This document shows positions 25,351-37,546 of a stretch of 64,000 bases of DNA, piece after piece. The position numbers and the translations under genes were made by a program. The stretch is from the NCBI GenBank assembly GCA_018105865.1, contig CM030872.1, forward strand, positions 5,674,516 through 5,738,515, written 5' to 3'. The DNA comes from Metaphire vulgaris. Taxonomy: Eukaryota > Annelida > Clitellata > Crassiclitellata > Megascolecidae. The number at the start of each line of letters is the position of its first letter. Position 1 is the stretch's first letter. Below the pieces are notes generated by a model. It ran no database searches and was not told the DNA's origin. It was given only the letters and a program-made list of their open reading frames with translations.

Positions 25351-25739
25351 GATCCGGCTCATATCCATGTCTACTATAACGTAAAAGGCTTCGTGATATA
25401 ATCATCGTCAATGTCAGAGTCTGTTTTTGATAGATGGGAATTAATAAAGAATTATTTTATACTAAGGAATCTTTATTGTGACATAAGCGCCTAGATTGAT
25501 AATGAAGATCCATATATCCTCTATGTCGATTGACAAGGCCATCATAATGTTAAGATCCTCCTACCTAAAGACTAACACCCGGTCGCTAGGTTCTTAGTAA
25601 ATAGTCACGGTTTTGGAGACTATTTAGCTAAATTTCTTAGTTTATTTCACTTAAATTTGATCAGCATAAACTACAAATGCACAAAACAGACAAACAAACA
25701 GACAGAAAGGGTATGACAGACAAAGAGAAACAATAATTT

Positions 25740-25966
25740 AGCAGACAAGCCTATAATACTGTATATATATATGTATATATATATAATTATATATATATAT
25801 ATATGTAATCGTGACAACTTTTATGGCGCAGTGGACACGGTGAATGCCAAAAGTCAAGGGCCATACAAGTGACATATGTTAAACGCCCTTGACTTTGGCA
25901 TTCGCCGTACCCACTGCGCTATAAAAGTTGTCACGATTATGCAAGACTGACGGAAATATACGCAGA

Positions 25967-26007
<41 letters not shown>

Positions 26008-26080
26008 TGACAACTTTTATAGCGCAGTGGGTACGGCGAATGCCAAAGTCAAGGGCGTTTAACACATGTCACTTGTATGA
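25740..26080. mobile_element. Three short LINE 3' ends, alternating orientation
   Basis: The block CGTGACAACTTTTATAGCGC, GTGGGTACGGCGAATGCC, AAAGTCAAGGGCG occurs at 25810-25860 (minus-oriented LINE end), inverted at 25888-25940, and again at 26005-26062. TA runs (25760-25804 and 25970-26004) sit where the tails should be. Each is only 55-70 bp. It resembles severely truncated or twin-primed LINE/SINE ends. Confidence 0.55.
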
Positions 26081-26337
26081 AATATTAAGCACGTTAGTCT
26101 TAAAATGCATGTAGGCTACGCATGCACGCAGTGACACGCACGTTTCAAACGTCAGCAGCGAATTAATCTATTTTTAGATTGAGTTTTCGAACACAAAATT
26201 TTGCTTTAGCCGCGGCAGTTGGCGCGCCCGCCGTTACTTCTTTATGGCATACTGTGAGACTGTCACTGTTGACATTACACACTCTGCATGGCAAATCAAT
26301 ATGGCAGGGCTTTACCCGTATAGTTGACTAGTACAAG

Positions 26338-26533
26338 CAGGGGCGGCGCTGGGTTATGTTGGCTGGGTGGGTCTAATGCAATCTACACAACCAGGACCAG
26401 GCTCAGACTACCCCTCACCCCACCCCCACCCCAATAAAAAATATCTCTGCGTATTTGCACGAATTCCTTGGGTGCCTCTGCCCGAGGCTGAGTGGGTCCG
26501 GACCCGCGGACCCACCCCCTAGCGCCGCCCCTG
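26338..26533. mobile_element. hAT-like MITE, 'CAGGGGCGGCGCT' family
   Basis: 196 bp, ends CAGGGGCGGCGCTGGG and CCCCTAGCGCCGCCCCTG, exact duplication AGTACAAG (26330-26337 and 26534-26541). No coding content. Confidence 0.92.
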
Positions 26534-26665
26534 AGTACAAGAGCTGTAGATTTCTTATTATGTTGCTTTTATAACAGTCAAAACTATCAAACTGCATAAT
26601 TAGGGCGAATGTATATAATAATTATACTATATTATCAATATTATCCGAACTTTTGTCTTTTCATA

Positions 26666-27067
26666 GGGGCCGTCCATAAATGACGTCACGCGATTTTGTC
26701 AGTTTTTACCCCTCCCCATCGTCACGCGTCGTTACAAAAAGTCAGACCCTCTCAAATATAACGTCAAAACGCGTTAGCCTCCCCAGTCTTTCCAATGTCA
26801 AAATTAATGTTTCGTTTGAAAATATTCTTGACAATTATTATAGTTGAAACAATACTCAGAAATTCTTTCTAATTCTTTTTTCAATGAAGTTTAATAATTA
26901 TAAGTGTAAAATACATTCAATTTTGCGGCAACATAGCATTGCCTTATTAATAAAAATATCCAGTATTATGTGACGCTACATTTCTGAAAACCTCCTCTGT
27001 CATCACATATCGTCACAAATGTTTGAACCCCCTCCCATAAGTGCGTGACGTCATTTATGAATGGCCC
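26666..27067. mobile_element. MITE with 'GGGGCCGTCCATAAATGACG' ends
   Basis: The left end GGGGCCGTCCATAAATGACG and right end GTGACGTCATTTATGAATGG then CCC are inverted. TCACGCG and CGTCACA motifs recur inside both arms. It is the same end type as 8229-9527. No target duplication could be fixed with confidence. Confidence 0.7.
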
Positions 27068-27420
27068 ACAAAAGCGTTATTGCAACGATAAAAATACATC
27101 CATGTTATTATTTCGCATTTTAAACACTTTTAAAGTAAGACGTTACCATTGGGAGTCTATTAATTTATTCGTGAAATGGGTCTACAAAAGCTTAATTCGA
27201 CCCTCTTACACAATCAAATGAGAGGGGATTTAGAAGAGGGCTAAATTGGTTAATGGCCGGCGGAAGTAAGCATTTGTCTATCCATCATTTTGCTTCTCTA
27301 AATGGAAATTGCTGAATTTGAAGCGGGAAAGATGAAAAGAACATATGACGAAAATCAATTACCAATCTATCATATTAAAATCGTTATCTGTATGTCTGTT
27401 ACCTTCAAGCGTTCTGATTG

Positions 27421-27745
27421 GTTGACTATTGCTAGACGGTTTAGACCGTTTAGTCCTTACGTCGCGATGCGTTGGTGGGCGAGCGTTGACTATTGGTAGA
27501 CGGTTTAGACCGTTTAGTCCTTACGTCGCGATGTGTTGGTGGACGATGTTCGAAGACGACGTTGCTATTGGTAACGCTATTGCTATTCGTAGAACCGGTT
27601 TAGTCGAGTCAGTGCAGCATCAGAGGGCTGGGCGTGCGACGACGTTGCTATTGGTAACAATTGTTCGTAGAACCGGTTTAGTCGAGTCATTGCAGCATCA
27701 GAGGGCTGGGCGTGCGACGACGTTGCTATTGGTAACAATTGTTCG
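27421..27745. repeat. Two tandem duplications, units of 64 and 78 bp, with CCAAT boxes
   Basis: A 64-bp unit starts at 27421 and repeats at 27485 (key part AGACGGTTTAGACCGTTTAG and CTTACGTCGCGATG). A 78-bp unit starts at 27589 and repeats at 27667 (AGAACCGGTTTAGTCGAGTC and GCAGCATCAGAGGGCTGGG). Each unit carries ATTGG, an inverted CCAAT box, usually in TATTGGTA. It sits inside the engrailed intron. CCAAT reads on the engrailed strand. Confidence 0.8.
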
Positions 27746-28129
27746 CAGCAATTTTAACGTACATTTGAGCGTACACAAAAATACGTGTACAGCGTCACAA
27801 ATGGCCACAGTTGCGTGATTTTAACGTACATAGGCCTAATTATTACGTGGCGGAGAGCTTGGCTAGGTGGCGATCATTGAAATGTTGTTCAGCATGAATT
27901 CAATGATTGGGTATTAGGTATAGGTATTGGATTAGTATTATCCTGCACTGCGAGCGGAGCGAGCCTCTTTCTAGTTGATAAATATAATGTTCGAAGAGCC
28001 GATAACTCTGCATCGACGACGTTCACTTATGGTAGCGCATAGGTGACAGGTCAATCCGTGCAGGGACCACGTCCAACAATCCACCGCCGATATGTAATGA
28101 TTCATGTTACAGTTAGCTGGAGGGGTGGA

Positions 28130-28255
28130 CTGTGGAGGAAGGCAGAGTGGGTTACGCGCTGCAGCGGCAGGCTGACAGAGCGGGTTCAAGCTTCGTTAGC
28201 GCCCCTAAGTAGCTTCCACACATACAGTCACTTTAAATCACGCTATGTATGTTTA
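28130..28255 (+). mobile_element. tRNA-derived SINE, second copy
   Basis: Same family as 25205-25350: AAGGCAGAGTGGGTTACGCG (A box), AGAGCGGGTTCAAGC (B box), TTAGCGCCCCTAAGTAGCTT and CACTTTAAATCACGCT. Confidence 0.65.
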
Positions 28256-28707
28256 GCCAGATCGCAGTCAGCGGCTGATTATGGGAAGGTTCAATTCACA
28301 GGAGAATATCAACATTAAAATCATTCGTCACTCGACAAAACAATTCACTTTTTACGTTATCAAAGAAGCATTTCCTGACTGGAAATTCAAACCTGATGCT
28401 AAGTTATTGCTAACGAAACAAGACAGGAACAGGTGGGCTGTTTTGCTGAATAAGCTGAAATTCTAAGCTCTTGCTGGATAAGCTGTGGGCAAATTGAACG
28501 AGAATGGAGATCGGTGTCTCAGCTCAAGCTGCGTCTATGATTCGGCGCTTTTAGAAGCTTAAACGTTTATCTTGTGAGCAATTGTTGCATTAGATAATAA
28601 ATTCCTCTCCTGACAGTTATAGTGCCTTATATAGCAATCCGGAAAATTCTAGTAAGCAGAAAAAACGCAATCTTTTCAAATACGTCAATTCTACCGACGG
28701 ATCTATC

Positions 28708-28985
28708 CAGTGGCGTAGCGAGGGGGTACCAGGGGCATATGCCCCCGGGCGCCGAGGTGGGGCACCAAAATGGGGTATTTGGGCAAGTGAAATGCGTAAT
28801 AAAGAGGAAGAAACACGTGCGACGACTTTTTTTGCTCGTCAGCACTACTATGAAGAGGGCGCCCGTAAGACTTGAGGGGCGGGCGCCGAGAACAATGTGA
28901 CGACTTTTTTGCTCGTCAGCAGTGTTGGGGCGCCAACGGTAGACTTTGCCCCCTCCGGGCGCCGGATACTCTCGCTACGCCACTG
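28708..28985. mobile_element. hAT-like MITE, 'CAGTGGCGTAGCGAGGG' family
   Basis: 278 bp, ends CAGTGGCGTAGCGAGGG and CTCTCGCTACGCCACTG, flanks GATCTATC and GATGTATC (7 of 8). Internal arms contain inverted GGGCGCC motifs and a duplicated ACGACTTTTTTTGCTCGTCAG. Confidence 0.88.
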
Positions 28986-28993
28986 GATGTATC

Positions 28994-30715
28994 TTTTACT
29001 CGTTCGATGATTTTACAGAATCCGATAGCAAGCCTATATAGCAGCGCATTGGTATCTTTAGACCTGTCTGACTGAATTTAGTAGGAAAGGATGAAGATTC
29101 TGATGGAACATGACGAGGTCGGTTTTCTCTTTCCCAATATAATTGTCCGATATACAAATCTCCCGAACACGGCCTATATTTTCTAACTGTTACAATTTAC
29201 CACACTGGCGGCGACCAGACTCCCGTACTACTAGATCAAGTCTCAGCCGTATCAAAGAGAAAAGCATTTCTTCAATGTAGCATCGGCAATCAAATTGAAA
29301 GGCCTTCTCGTATCTGTCAGACAAGTCAAATTCAGGCAATCCTGTCTTAAAAGTGGAGTGCTTTCAATCAGACGCCATAGTCGCTTTGGCGTCTAAGCCG
29401 ATCGGCCTGTGGTCCGTGGAGACATAATACCACAGGTCAGATGAGACCTCCTAGTTTATTATCTTATCTATAACTATAATAGTTCGATGCCTATTACGCG
29501 AGGAACTTTGATCTCGAGTTCCGACCCGCGCACCCCGCAACATGATCGCCGATTGCTTAGTCTCAAAGTTGCCTGACAATTTGCGCAATCGGACCTCGGC
29601 TCCAGTTGAACGCATGAAGTGATGAAGTTTAAGAAATACGCTGATGACTGTTGCTGCATGATTGTCGAACGCCAAAAGATCCAATCAAACAAGGCCGACT
29701 CTTGTGTGTAAACCTCACGTGTAAACACTCCGACAAAGCAACTCGGTTCCGAGCGCTTCGTTCGGGAAAGAACGGAGAGAAGAAACATGAGCAGAGACCT
29801 CGACGCCGGCCGACAATTAATCGACTTGCTGGAACATAAGTAGAGCAGTTGCCTGTCAGTTGTTGAAGCCAGTTGGCTGCACACGCATTGCTAATTAATA
29901 ACAGGATGCGTGAAAGTGTCAAAATGGCGTCGTTTGTGGTGTGAAGGTCCGTAATTGGTAGTGATTCTCATTTGCTCACAAACAACTTTTACTTTCTTAC
30001 ATCTTACAGCAGATATTTAAAGATTTCAACTACACCTTACTGTCGATGTAAAAATCCTAAAATTGCTTATGAAGTTTAAACTCTTGAAAAATCTTCGAAT
30101 AGGCTTCTGTATTTTAAAAAATACATATTTCAGCAAAATCAAAGTCACATTCGTATTAATCTGTCACGATTTAAACCAATTGATTACAAAATACTTAGAT
30201 TTAAGTGGAAAAGATGCTATGCGCAATTGCACATACATATCTAAAAATGTATACAGTCTCTAAAATGCGATGCTTACAAGTTGACCATTACGGGATGTAG
30301 ATCCGTGGTTTGTTGGTTCAAGTCCCGTAGTGATACAAATGTTTTAATTTCAATTGTTCTAACGATCAAGGTATTTAACAGAAACAACGAAATCATAGCA
30401 ATTAATTATTATTTTACAGTTGAAATGGAATTATCGTGTAAGAAATATTCCTACACGAACGAAATGCTTCGATGCAACGTGACTCTGACGTTGGATCAAA
30501 CGAATCAAATATAAACTGTCCTTTACGACTGGACAAGAAGGGATGTGTGTCTGGTGCAAAAACCTAGAAGTATTTCCGCCATCAATCAACAGCATCCTCT
30601 AGACTAAAATTGCGAAGTATTCGATGCAAGTTTAATAATATTCTTTTGAGGACTGACTTCAAAGTTTATTTCTTGAATTTAAAACAATGCCGTATCATCA
30701 CAATGTGCTAATGTG
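28994..30715. other. Repeat-poor part of the engrailed intron
   Basis: No transposon ends or coding domain seen over 1.7 kb, which is unusual for this window. It contains TAATTA-type homeodomain core sites, for example GCTAATTAATAAC near 29890. A GTTCAAGTCCC near 30317 is B-box-like but isolated. A regulatory role is possible but not shown. Confidence 0.35.
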
Positions 30716-30734
30716 CTAAATAACGTAGTGATGA

Positions 30735-30788
30735 CGGTGTTGTTGTTGTTGATGATGGTGTTGTTATCGTTGTTGTTGTTGTTGTTGT

Positions 30789-30840
<52 letters not shown>
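30735..30840. repeat. (GTT)n(GAT)n repeat at a LINE 5' junction
   Basis: TTG units pass into about 18 GAT units, which run in frame into the LINE coding sequence starting at 30841. Confidence 0.9.
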
Positions 30841-30841
<1 letters not shown>

Positions 30842-32875
30842 TGCCCATAAATGGCAGAGTACAGTGGTTTGAAGAAGCTTTTGAAGAAACAGTACCAGAA
30901 AAGGAGAAAATCAATAAGAAATGGATTACAGAAGCAACCCTCAAGCTTGTGGTTGAGAAGAGGGCCCTAAAAGTTAGACGTGATTTATCTGATGCAGCTG
31001 GAAAAGAGTATAGATTAAAATGTAATGAAGTTAAGAAGGCTGCAAGAACAGACAAAAATAATTGGCTTGAAGACCAGTGCAAGATTATCCAAAAGTACCA
31101 TGGTGAGTTTAAAACAAGAGAAGCATACAAGCTAACCCGGGACATAAATAGAAAATGGAATCCAAAACAAATGGCCATCAAAGACAAAGATGACAAATTG
31201 CTAATGGAAAAAGAAGAAGTCATGCAAAGATGGACAGACTATTGCAGTGAACTATACAAGGCGCAGGCAGACCCGCAGTACAGAAGGAACTTGTAGAAGA
31301 ATTACAGAAAATATCACCGCCCTGCTTCGACTGTGACAGAGACAACAACATCCTGAAAGAAGAAGTAGAAATGGCGATCAGAAAACTTAAGAATAATAAG
31401 AGTCCTGGAAATGACATGATTACAGGAGAGATGATCAAATGTGGTGGCGAAATAATTATAAACGAACTGCACAAACTATGTAACATGATATGGAAGGTAG
31501 GTAGGATGCCAGCTGAATGGACAAAATCAATACTGATACTAATACACAAGAAAGGAAGCATGATGGAATGCAAGAACTATCGAACGATAGCATTGCTAAG
31601 CCACCTTGGAAAAGTACTAATGATCATTCTGAACGAAAGACTTAAAACCCACATGGAAGAATACTTGGCTGATGAGCAAGCAGGGTTTAGAATAGACCGA
31701 AGTACAACACAAACAGATACTAGCATTGAAATTACTGGCTGAAAAAGCACGAAGGAAAAACAAGAAAGTCTACAACTGTTTCATCGATTTCCAAAAGGCA
31801 TTTGACACCATAGATCAAACAATAACCTGGGCTGTACTCGAGTCATATGGAGTGGACCAAAATTTGGTTAGACTGTTAAAAGACATCAGCAATAACTCAA
31901 GATCAGCAGTGCGAATCTGCGGAGAACTTGGAGAATGGTTTAAAACAAGCAGAGGGACAAGACAAGGAGATAACATATCACCTATGGTTTTCATCACAGA
32001 CCTGGAAAGAGCAATGGACAAAGTCAAAGAACATGTAAAAGGCATAACAGTTCAGGGACTTTCATTTAACAACCTTAGGTTTGCTGATGATATTGACATC
32101 CTAGAGGAAATGAAGATGATCTGGAAAACACGGTACAGATACTGAGCAATGAAGCTGAGCGCTATGAACTGTCGATAAACATTGAGACAATGGTGTTTTT
32201 AAGCGACAAAGAGATCAAAAGAAAAATTAAAGTAAATGGAATAGAAGTAGAGAACGTAAAAACTTCACCTATCTTGGAAACAATATGACACATGACTTAG
32301 ACTGCAGACAAGAGGTCGCAAGAAGAGCAGCAAGAGCTCTAGATCAACTGATGGCAATGGATAAGATCTGGAAAAGCAAATCAATAAGCACTGAAACAAA
32401 AGAAAATACTCGAAACCTGTATCTTCAGCAGCTTTTTATATGGATGCGAAACATGGACCATCACCAAAGACCTGGAAAGAAAAATACTAGCCTTTGAAAG
32501 AAAATGTTATAGAAAAATACTACGAATCGGATGGGTCGAAAAAATCACAAATGAAGAACTATACAGGAGAATTCAGCCCAAACAAACCATGCTGGAAAGA
32601 GTAAAACAAAGGAAACTCCAACTTTTCGGACACATATGCAGAATGAAAGAGGACAGAAAGATCAAAGCTCTAATGTTTGGAATAATGGAGGGTGCCAATA
32701 AGAGAGGGAGACCACACAAGGAATGGTGTGATGATATTGAAGAATGGTGTGGAAGCAGTTTACAGGATCTTAGTCACAGAGCAACGGACAGGAAAGAATG
32801 GCAGAAAACTGTGGAGATGGCATTATACACCAACGGGCGATGAGCCCACGGTTAATGATGATGATGACAGTGGTT
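30841..32875 (+). mobile_element. RTE-like LINE, long 5'-truncated copy
   Basis: The plus-strand coding relic covers most of the RT and the C-terminal region in several frames. Boxes in order: NKKWITEATLKLVVEKRALK (pre-RT), LKNNKSPGNDMITGEMIK, CKNYRTIALLSHLGKVL, LADEQAGFR, CFIDFQKAFDTID (first catalytic Asp), SRGTRQGDNISPMVF, NNLRFADDIDIL (catalytic pair intact), then a shifted YLGN region, LQLFGHICRMKEDRKIKA, KRGRPHKEWCDDIEEW and ATDRKEWQKTVEMALY, stop, and a TGATGATGATGA tail. Single-base shifts near 31290, 31735, 32120 and 32440 inactivate it. It is less decayed than the relatives at 20.2 and 59.0 kb. No endonuclease domain remains. Confidence 0.85.
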
Positions 32876-33179
32876 TCCAAGGACGCTTACCGGATAAAAA
32901 TTTTGTGGACCAATAGTTTACATAGTGTCGATGAAACTTGAGATTTTTTAAATCTCGGAAACTTTCAGAAAAGTTACAGATTTGCATTTCAGGTGTGAAA
33001 AAGTGTTGACCTTTTTTGCATGTCAAGCTTATCAGGACCTTGCGTGTCAAATATTGGTTGCATGTAGGCCTAGACGAATTTCTGTTTTCAATTTTGTCAA
33101 ATTTAAAAAACGAACGTATATATTCCGAAAATAAAGTTATTTAATTAAGGAAAGAAATATTGAAAATCATTAAGAAATA

Positions 33180-33515
33180 TTGTTAATAGAAAAGGTGGGC
33201 CCTCGATTTTAATTTGCAAGTGGGCCCGGTACCCACGTACCATTTGTACCGCGGTGACTGAGTATAAATATTTTCTTCCTTGTATCGTGTAATCGTCAAT
33301 GCTTTCCCTGCAGAAGATCGCCTTCTCAAGTGTTCACGACTGAATTTCGGCATTATAGGGGGGGGGGACCCATTCGTACCATCCGAGCGGATTTTCAAGA
33401 CCGATATCGGCGACATCTTCCGGTCCGTATTGATGCGCCAACGTTGTCGTCAGCGCCTCTGACTTTGGCCTTCGCCAAGTTATTGCGCTATAAAAGCGAT
33501 CTCGTTTAAATAAAT
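33180..33515 (+). mobile_element. LINE 3' end fragment
   Basis: At 33455-33500 the block CTGACTTTGGCCTTCGCCAA then GTTATTGCGCTATAAAAGCG is the 3' terminal element shared by the CR1/L2-like copies, closing in TTTAAATAAATAA. Upstream to 33180 the GGGCCC-rich part is probably another repeat. A G9 run is at 33359. Confidence 0.5.
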
Positions 33516-33519
33516 AACT

Positions 33520-34700
33520 GGAAAATTTGTGGCGACCTCAGGAGTGTGGCGCTGAAGTTGAGTATATAAAACAAAAGTGCTTCCTGTGCCTGTGGAACAG
33601 CAGTGATGACAGAAATTACTACAATCCCGTTAAAGTTCTTTACCACTCTCCTTCTAATCTAAGATACAGTAACATGAGCAATATAACGACAATAAATGTT
33701 ATAACAGTTTCTTTCTAATAGTAATATAGTGATGTCCAAACGTTCACATTAGATTAGACCTAATGAGAAGTTCTGTTTTCGTAACTTCTACTAACGTGGA
33801 TGGTTACCACATCATATATCTCGTCAAGCCTCTTATATTTATATATTGTTATACACTATTGGATTAGCTATTCAAAGCTCTAAAATTGACAGTTTATGTT
33901 CACACAGTACAAGTTATTAGCAGCCAAACATTAGCAAGCTATTAGCAACCAGACATGACTACCACGTAGATATTCAACGACTTTCTCGTGTTATGTCTAT
34001 CAAAATATTTAAATTGTGAGGTCCTGGCCACAAATGCATGCATATAAATGACAATGCATAATGCATATAGGTGCTAATAAACACACAGCATGTCTCATTA
34101 TTATGATTATATTTCAACCAATCAATGTTTTTTCAACCAACCAATAAATGTATGATACAAGCTGTTCTGCTGAGTGTCATGAAATACACAATTATATAAA
34201 TTGTACCTCGTTCAACATTGGTCACTGGGTAATGCAATTCACGCACATGATGCTTCTAATGGTTATCGTTTAGTTATCCGTTTTACAGCAGTTACATCAG
34301 CTTTCACTAACATTTATACAAGTCTGTCAATTATTCTTTCAGACATCTCGCAGTTGAAGTTATTGGTTCAATGGAAAACTGTTCCTTTTGGAAGATCTGC
34401 TATGTAAGAGTTAAGGTTAGGCTCAAAGACACTGATTGTAATTCTAAAAACACACAATAACGAAAATTCAGAGGGCGGTTTTCATCTCTAATACCTTCGG
34501 TAAATTGTTGCATGTCCATGCGCCGTGGCCCTGTACCAAAATGATGGCAAAATACCTAAATATAAGAAACGTGTGCAAACGGACCTATGAGTACCGGTTA
34601 TCGCTAAAAGCGACATATCATCAGGTCTCTACAAAGTTGGGAAAAACTAGTAGGCCTATATTCTTTAGAGACAAAAGTCCTACTCTTAAGAAGATTGATA
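33520..34700. other. No recognised feature (engrailed intron)
   Basis: AT-rich unique-looking DNA, no domain-bearing frame, no repeat ends. Confidence 0.3.
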
Positions 34701-34718
34701 AAAAGAGTTCTGTAAAGT

Positions 34719-35725
34719 GGGATACGGACAACTCGCCTCCAGTAATTCATCCCCGGTAACTCGCCCCCAGTAACTCGCCACCCGACAAATTTGCCCCTAG
34801 GTACAACTCGCCCCCAGACAATTCGCCCCAGTAACTCGCCCCGACAAATTCGTACCGAATTTAAAGAAAATACAATGGGTTAGAAATGTACAGTAGTACT
34901 TTCTTAATGCTATCTAGATATGGTCAACATTTAAAGACAATGTACGGAAAATGTAAACTGATGCAACCTAGAGATCGAAAGCTAGATATGGTAAACAATA
35001 AAGTCAATGCACGAAAAAGTTAAAAATAATGAACGAAAGTCAACATTAAAAAAATGTACGGATGATGGTTAAAGAGCAAAATTATACACAGGGCCGACGA
35101 GAGGGGCAGGGGGAGTACATTTGTACCCGGGCCCGGCGATAAGCAAAGGGCCCGCGCTGACCAGACAAAAATATTTAAATGCAAAATAAATGAAGAAATA
35201 ATTTAAAATGCATTAAATAAATAAATTAATGTGAACTGTGCAAAAAATCGCCAAAAATCGCCAAACATTTGCAAACAATGTCAAAAATTTACAAATTTGC
35301 CAAAATTGGCTCAAAATTTGCCAAAGATTGACAAAAATTGGCCCAAAAATTATCTCTCCTCCCGAGAAAAGTGTGAAATGACGCTACTGTTGCTTGTCAG
35401 CATTTATTTAATATGAGGATAAAGGATAACTTTTTTGTTTGTCAAGATTTTGAAACAAGAGACCCGGAATCAATATTTGTCCCCGGCCCGTATTTTCTCT
35501 CGACGGGCCTGATTATACAACCAATCCCGATTAGTAGTCTTTCAGAGTGCGATTTGGAAAATCCTCAACGAGACGCTTAAATCTGGCAACAATTGCCGCT
35601 GTCCTCATTTGTTAGCGATCTGGCGAATCGGGGGTGAATTGCTGGGGGCGAATTTTCCGCAAAACCTTTTAATTCAGGGGCGAATTTGTCGGAGGCGAGT
35701 TGCTGGGGCGATTTGTTCGTAAACC
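34719..35725. mobile_element. MULE- or Merlin-like element with AACTCGCCCCCAGT arrays
   Basis: Ends GGGATACGGACAACTCGCC and, inverted, GGTTTACGAACAAATCGCCC. Flanks CTGTAAAGT and TTGTAGTGT match at 6 of 9, a decayed 9-bp duplication. Both arms are arrays of a 13-15 bp unit (TAACTCGCCCCCAG, ACAAATTCGCCCC) facing inward. The terminal GGGWTNC and array design link it with the element at 273-623. A hAT MITE is nested at 35089-35511. Confidence 0.6.
35089..35511. mobile_element. hAT-like MITE, 'CAGGGCCGACGAGAG' family
   Basis: 423 bp, ends CAGGGCCGACGAGAGG and CTCTCGACGGGCCTG, exact duplication ATTATACA (35081-35088 and 35512-35519). The core has AAAATTGCC units and GAAATGACG...TTGCTTGTCAG. Sister copy at 42859-43519. 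Confidence 0.92.
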
Positions 35726-35734
35726 TTGTAGTGT

Positions 35735-36160
35735 GATTACTTCACAGCTAATATCAAGATAATCAATATGACTGAAATATAGGTCAATATGTTTCACATG
35801 CACAATCGTGTTGCATGGGAAATATAGGGTCACACACATCTCTTTTCCTCTCTTCCCATCAAATTCGCTTTCTCGGTTGCATGTGTCTTTTCTTTTTCTG
35901 GCAATGAATTTAACTGAAAACGCGGTCGCATATAGCGTCGATGACCTATACGCGTCTCTGCATTGATGTTTTGAGACTTTTGTCTTCATCACATCGCGTG
36001 TGTGGTCTGCTGCATCGTCAAAAACGTTAACGTGTTTATTACCGCGAGCTCTCTGCTATACAAAAACCATTCGTTCGTAAAGAACTCCCCACACCGAAGC
36101 TGAGCGACAGTATTCTATTAAGCGTCTTGAAATGAATCTCACTCTTGACACACTCGCCTG

Positions 36161-36227
<67 letters not shown>

Positions 36228-37190
36228 CCTAATACTGGTATAGGCCTATATTCTTTACAGACTAAAATTTCATCTTTTATATCTTTATGTCGTTTAAGAG
36301 TTTCAATTGAAAGGCTACGACGAGGACGAGGGAGATACGACGTAAACAATGATTCGCATTGTGTGCGTTCGTTTGTGCGTAGCTGCGTGTGTGGTCGTAT
36401 ACAATAAGTCACTAAAACTGGCTGCAGTAGACTTGTCAAAGTTTTAATGCGTTTGACATATTTCCTCGGCTACCACACAACGACACGCAGATACACGAAC
36501 GCACAAAGACACATCATTCGAAAAAGCTGCGGACTGATTTGCATATTGAATTCAAAATCAACACTCTATAGCTCTCTGCCTTCTTCCCTCTCCGCACCTG
36601 AAGAGTTTCAGAATATTAGCATTATAAAGTAAAGAACGTCACCCAAATTAATATTCCCCATATCTGTTAGAAATTAAGTTCACCTCTATGTAACATGTGC
36701 AGGTTATATATGCGTATGATATACGTACATATACATATACATAAATATATAATATAAATAAATAAATAAATATATGCATATACTGTTTAGGCCAATATAC
36801 ACTGTCCGGATAAAAGGGAACCATAAGCATATCACAATATCTACCTCGAATCTGCACCGATTTAGACAACAAATTTAAACACATCTATTTGTGTCACTGA
36901 TGCAAAATTTCATTTATAATTAATCCGTTTACTCGTTTGAGCAGTTTGTAACTTAGAATTCATAGCAATATAAACAGAATCAACTTCAATCAAGTGAGTT
37001 CAAAATCAAAAATCAATCAGTGAGTTCGCTATTTTCTTCTGCTAACAAGATCCTTAATCGAGAGAAGTAAGGAGTGACAAATGCCAGCTATTCGTATATC
37101 GGTATCAGAGTAGCCTAGCTTAAAATAAAGATTTCAGTATGGAACGGTGGGTTCTAAAGTGATATTGAAATTGGTGAAAACGTTCTAGCT
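35735..37190. other. No recognised gene; (TA)n at 36161-36224
   Basis: Mostly unique-looking AT-rich DNA within the engrailed intron. A 64-bp TA microsatellite lies at 36161-36224. TATA-rich simple sequence also occurs at 36720-36780. Confidence 0.35.
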
Positions 37191-37194
37191 ACAG

Positions 37195-37546
37195 CAGTGG
37201 TTCTCAACCTTTATAGTGCCGCTACCTCTTCAATGCAATTCCCCATGACGTGGCGACCCCGAGCCGTAGATTAACTTTCGATCATAATGTAAACTTTTAA
37301 AAATAATAACGCTACAACAATTAAAATGTTTGAAATCATTCTGATTCAATTGTCTTTAATGCCTATCCTCGAATGGCAATTATAGTTTGAAAAAAACTAG
37401 TAACTACCAATGGGAAAATTTGGTACAATCACAAGTTTTGCGCATAAAAAAGAGATAGCCCCATATTTCCGAAGGTTTCAGGCGACCTCTGGCAAATCGT
37501 CATTCGACCCCCATCGGGGTCGCGACCCACAGGTTGAGAACCGCTG
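37195..37546. mobile_element. hAT-like MITE, 'CAGTGGTTCTCAACCT' family
   Basis: 352 bp, ends CAGTGGTTCTCAACCT and AGGTTGAGAACCGCTG, exact duplication AGCTACAG (37187-37194 and 37547-37554). The end sequence is one widely found in animal hAT/Charlie-type elements. The interior includes CGACCCCGAGCCG and GGGGTCGCGACCC. Confidence 0.93.

Noticed and set aside
30280..30335. tRNA-like sequence in the engrailed intron
   Set aside because: Only a B-box-like GGTTCAAGTCCC is present; no A box at the right distance and no cloverleaf.
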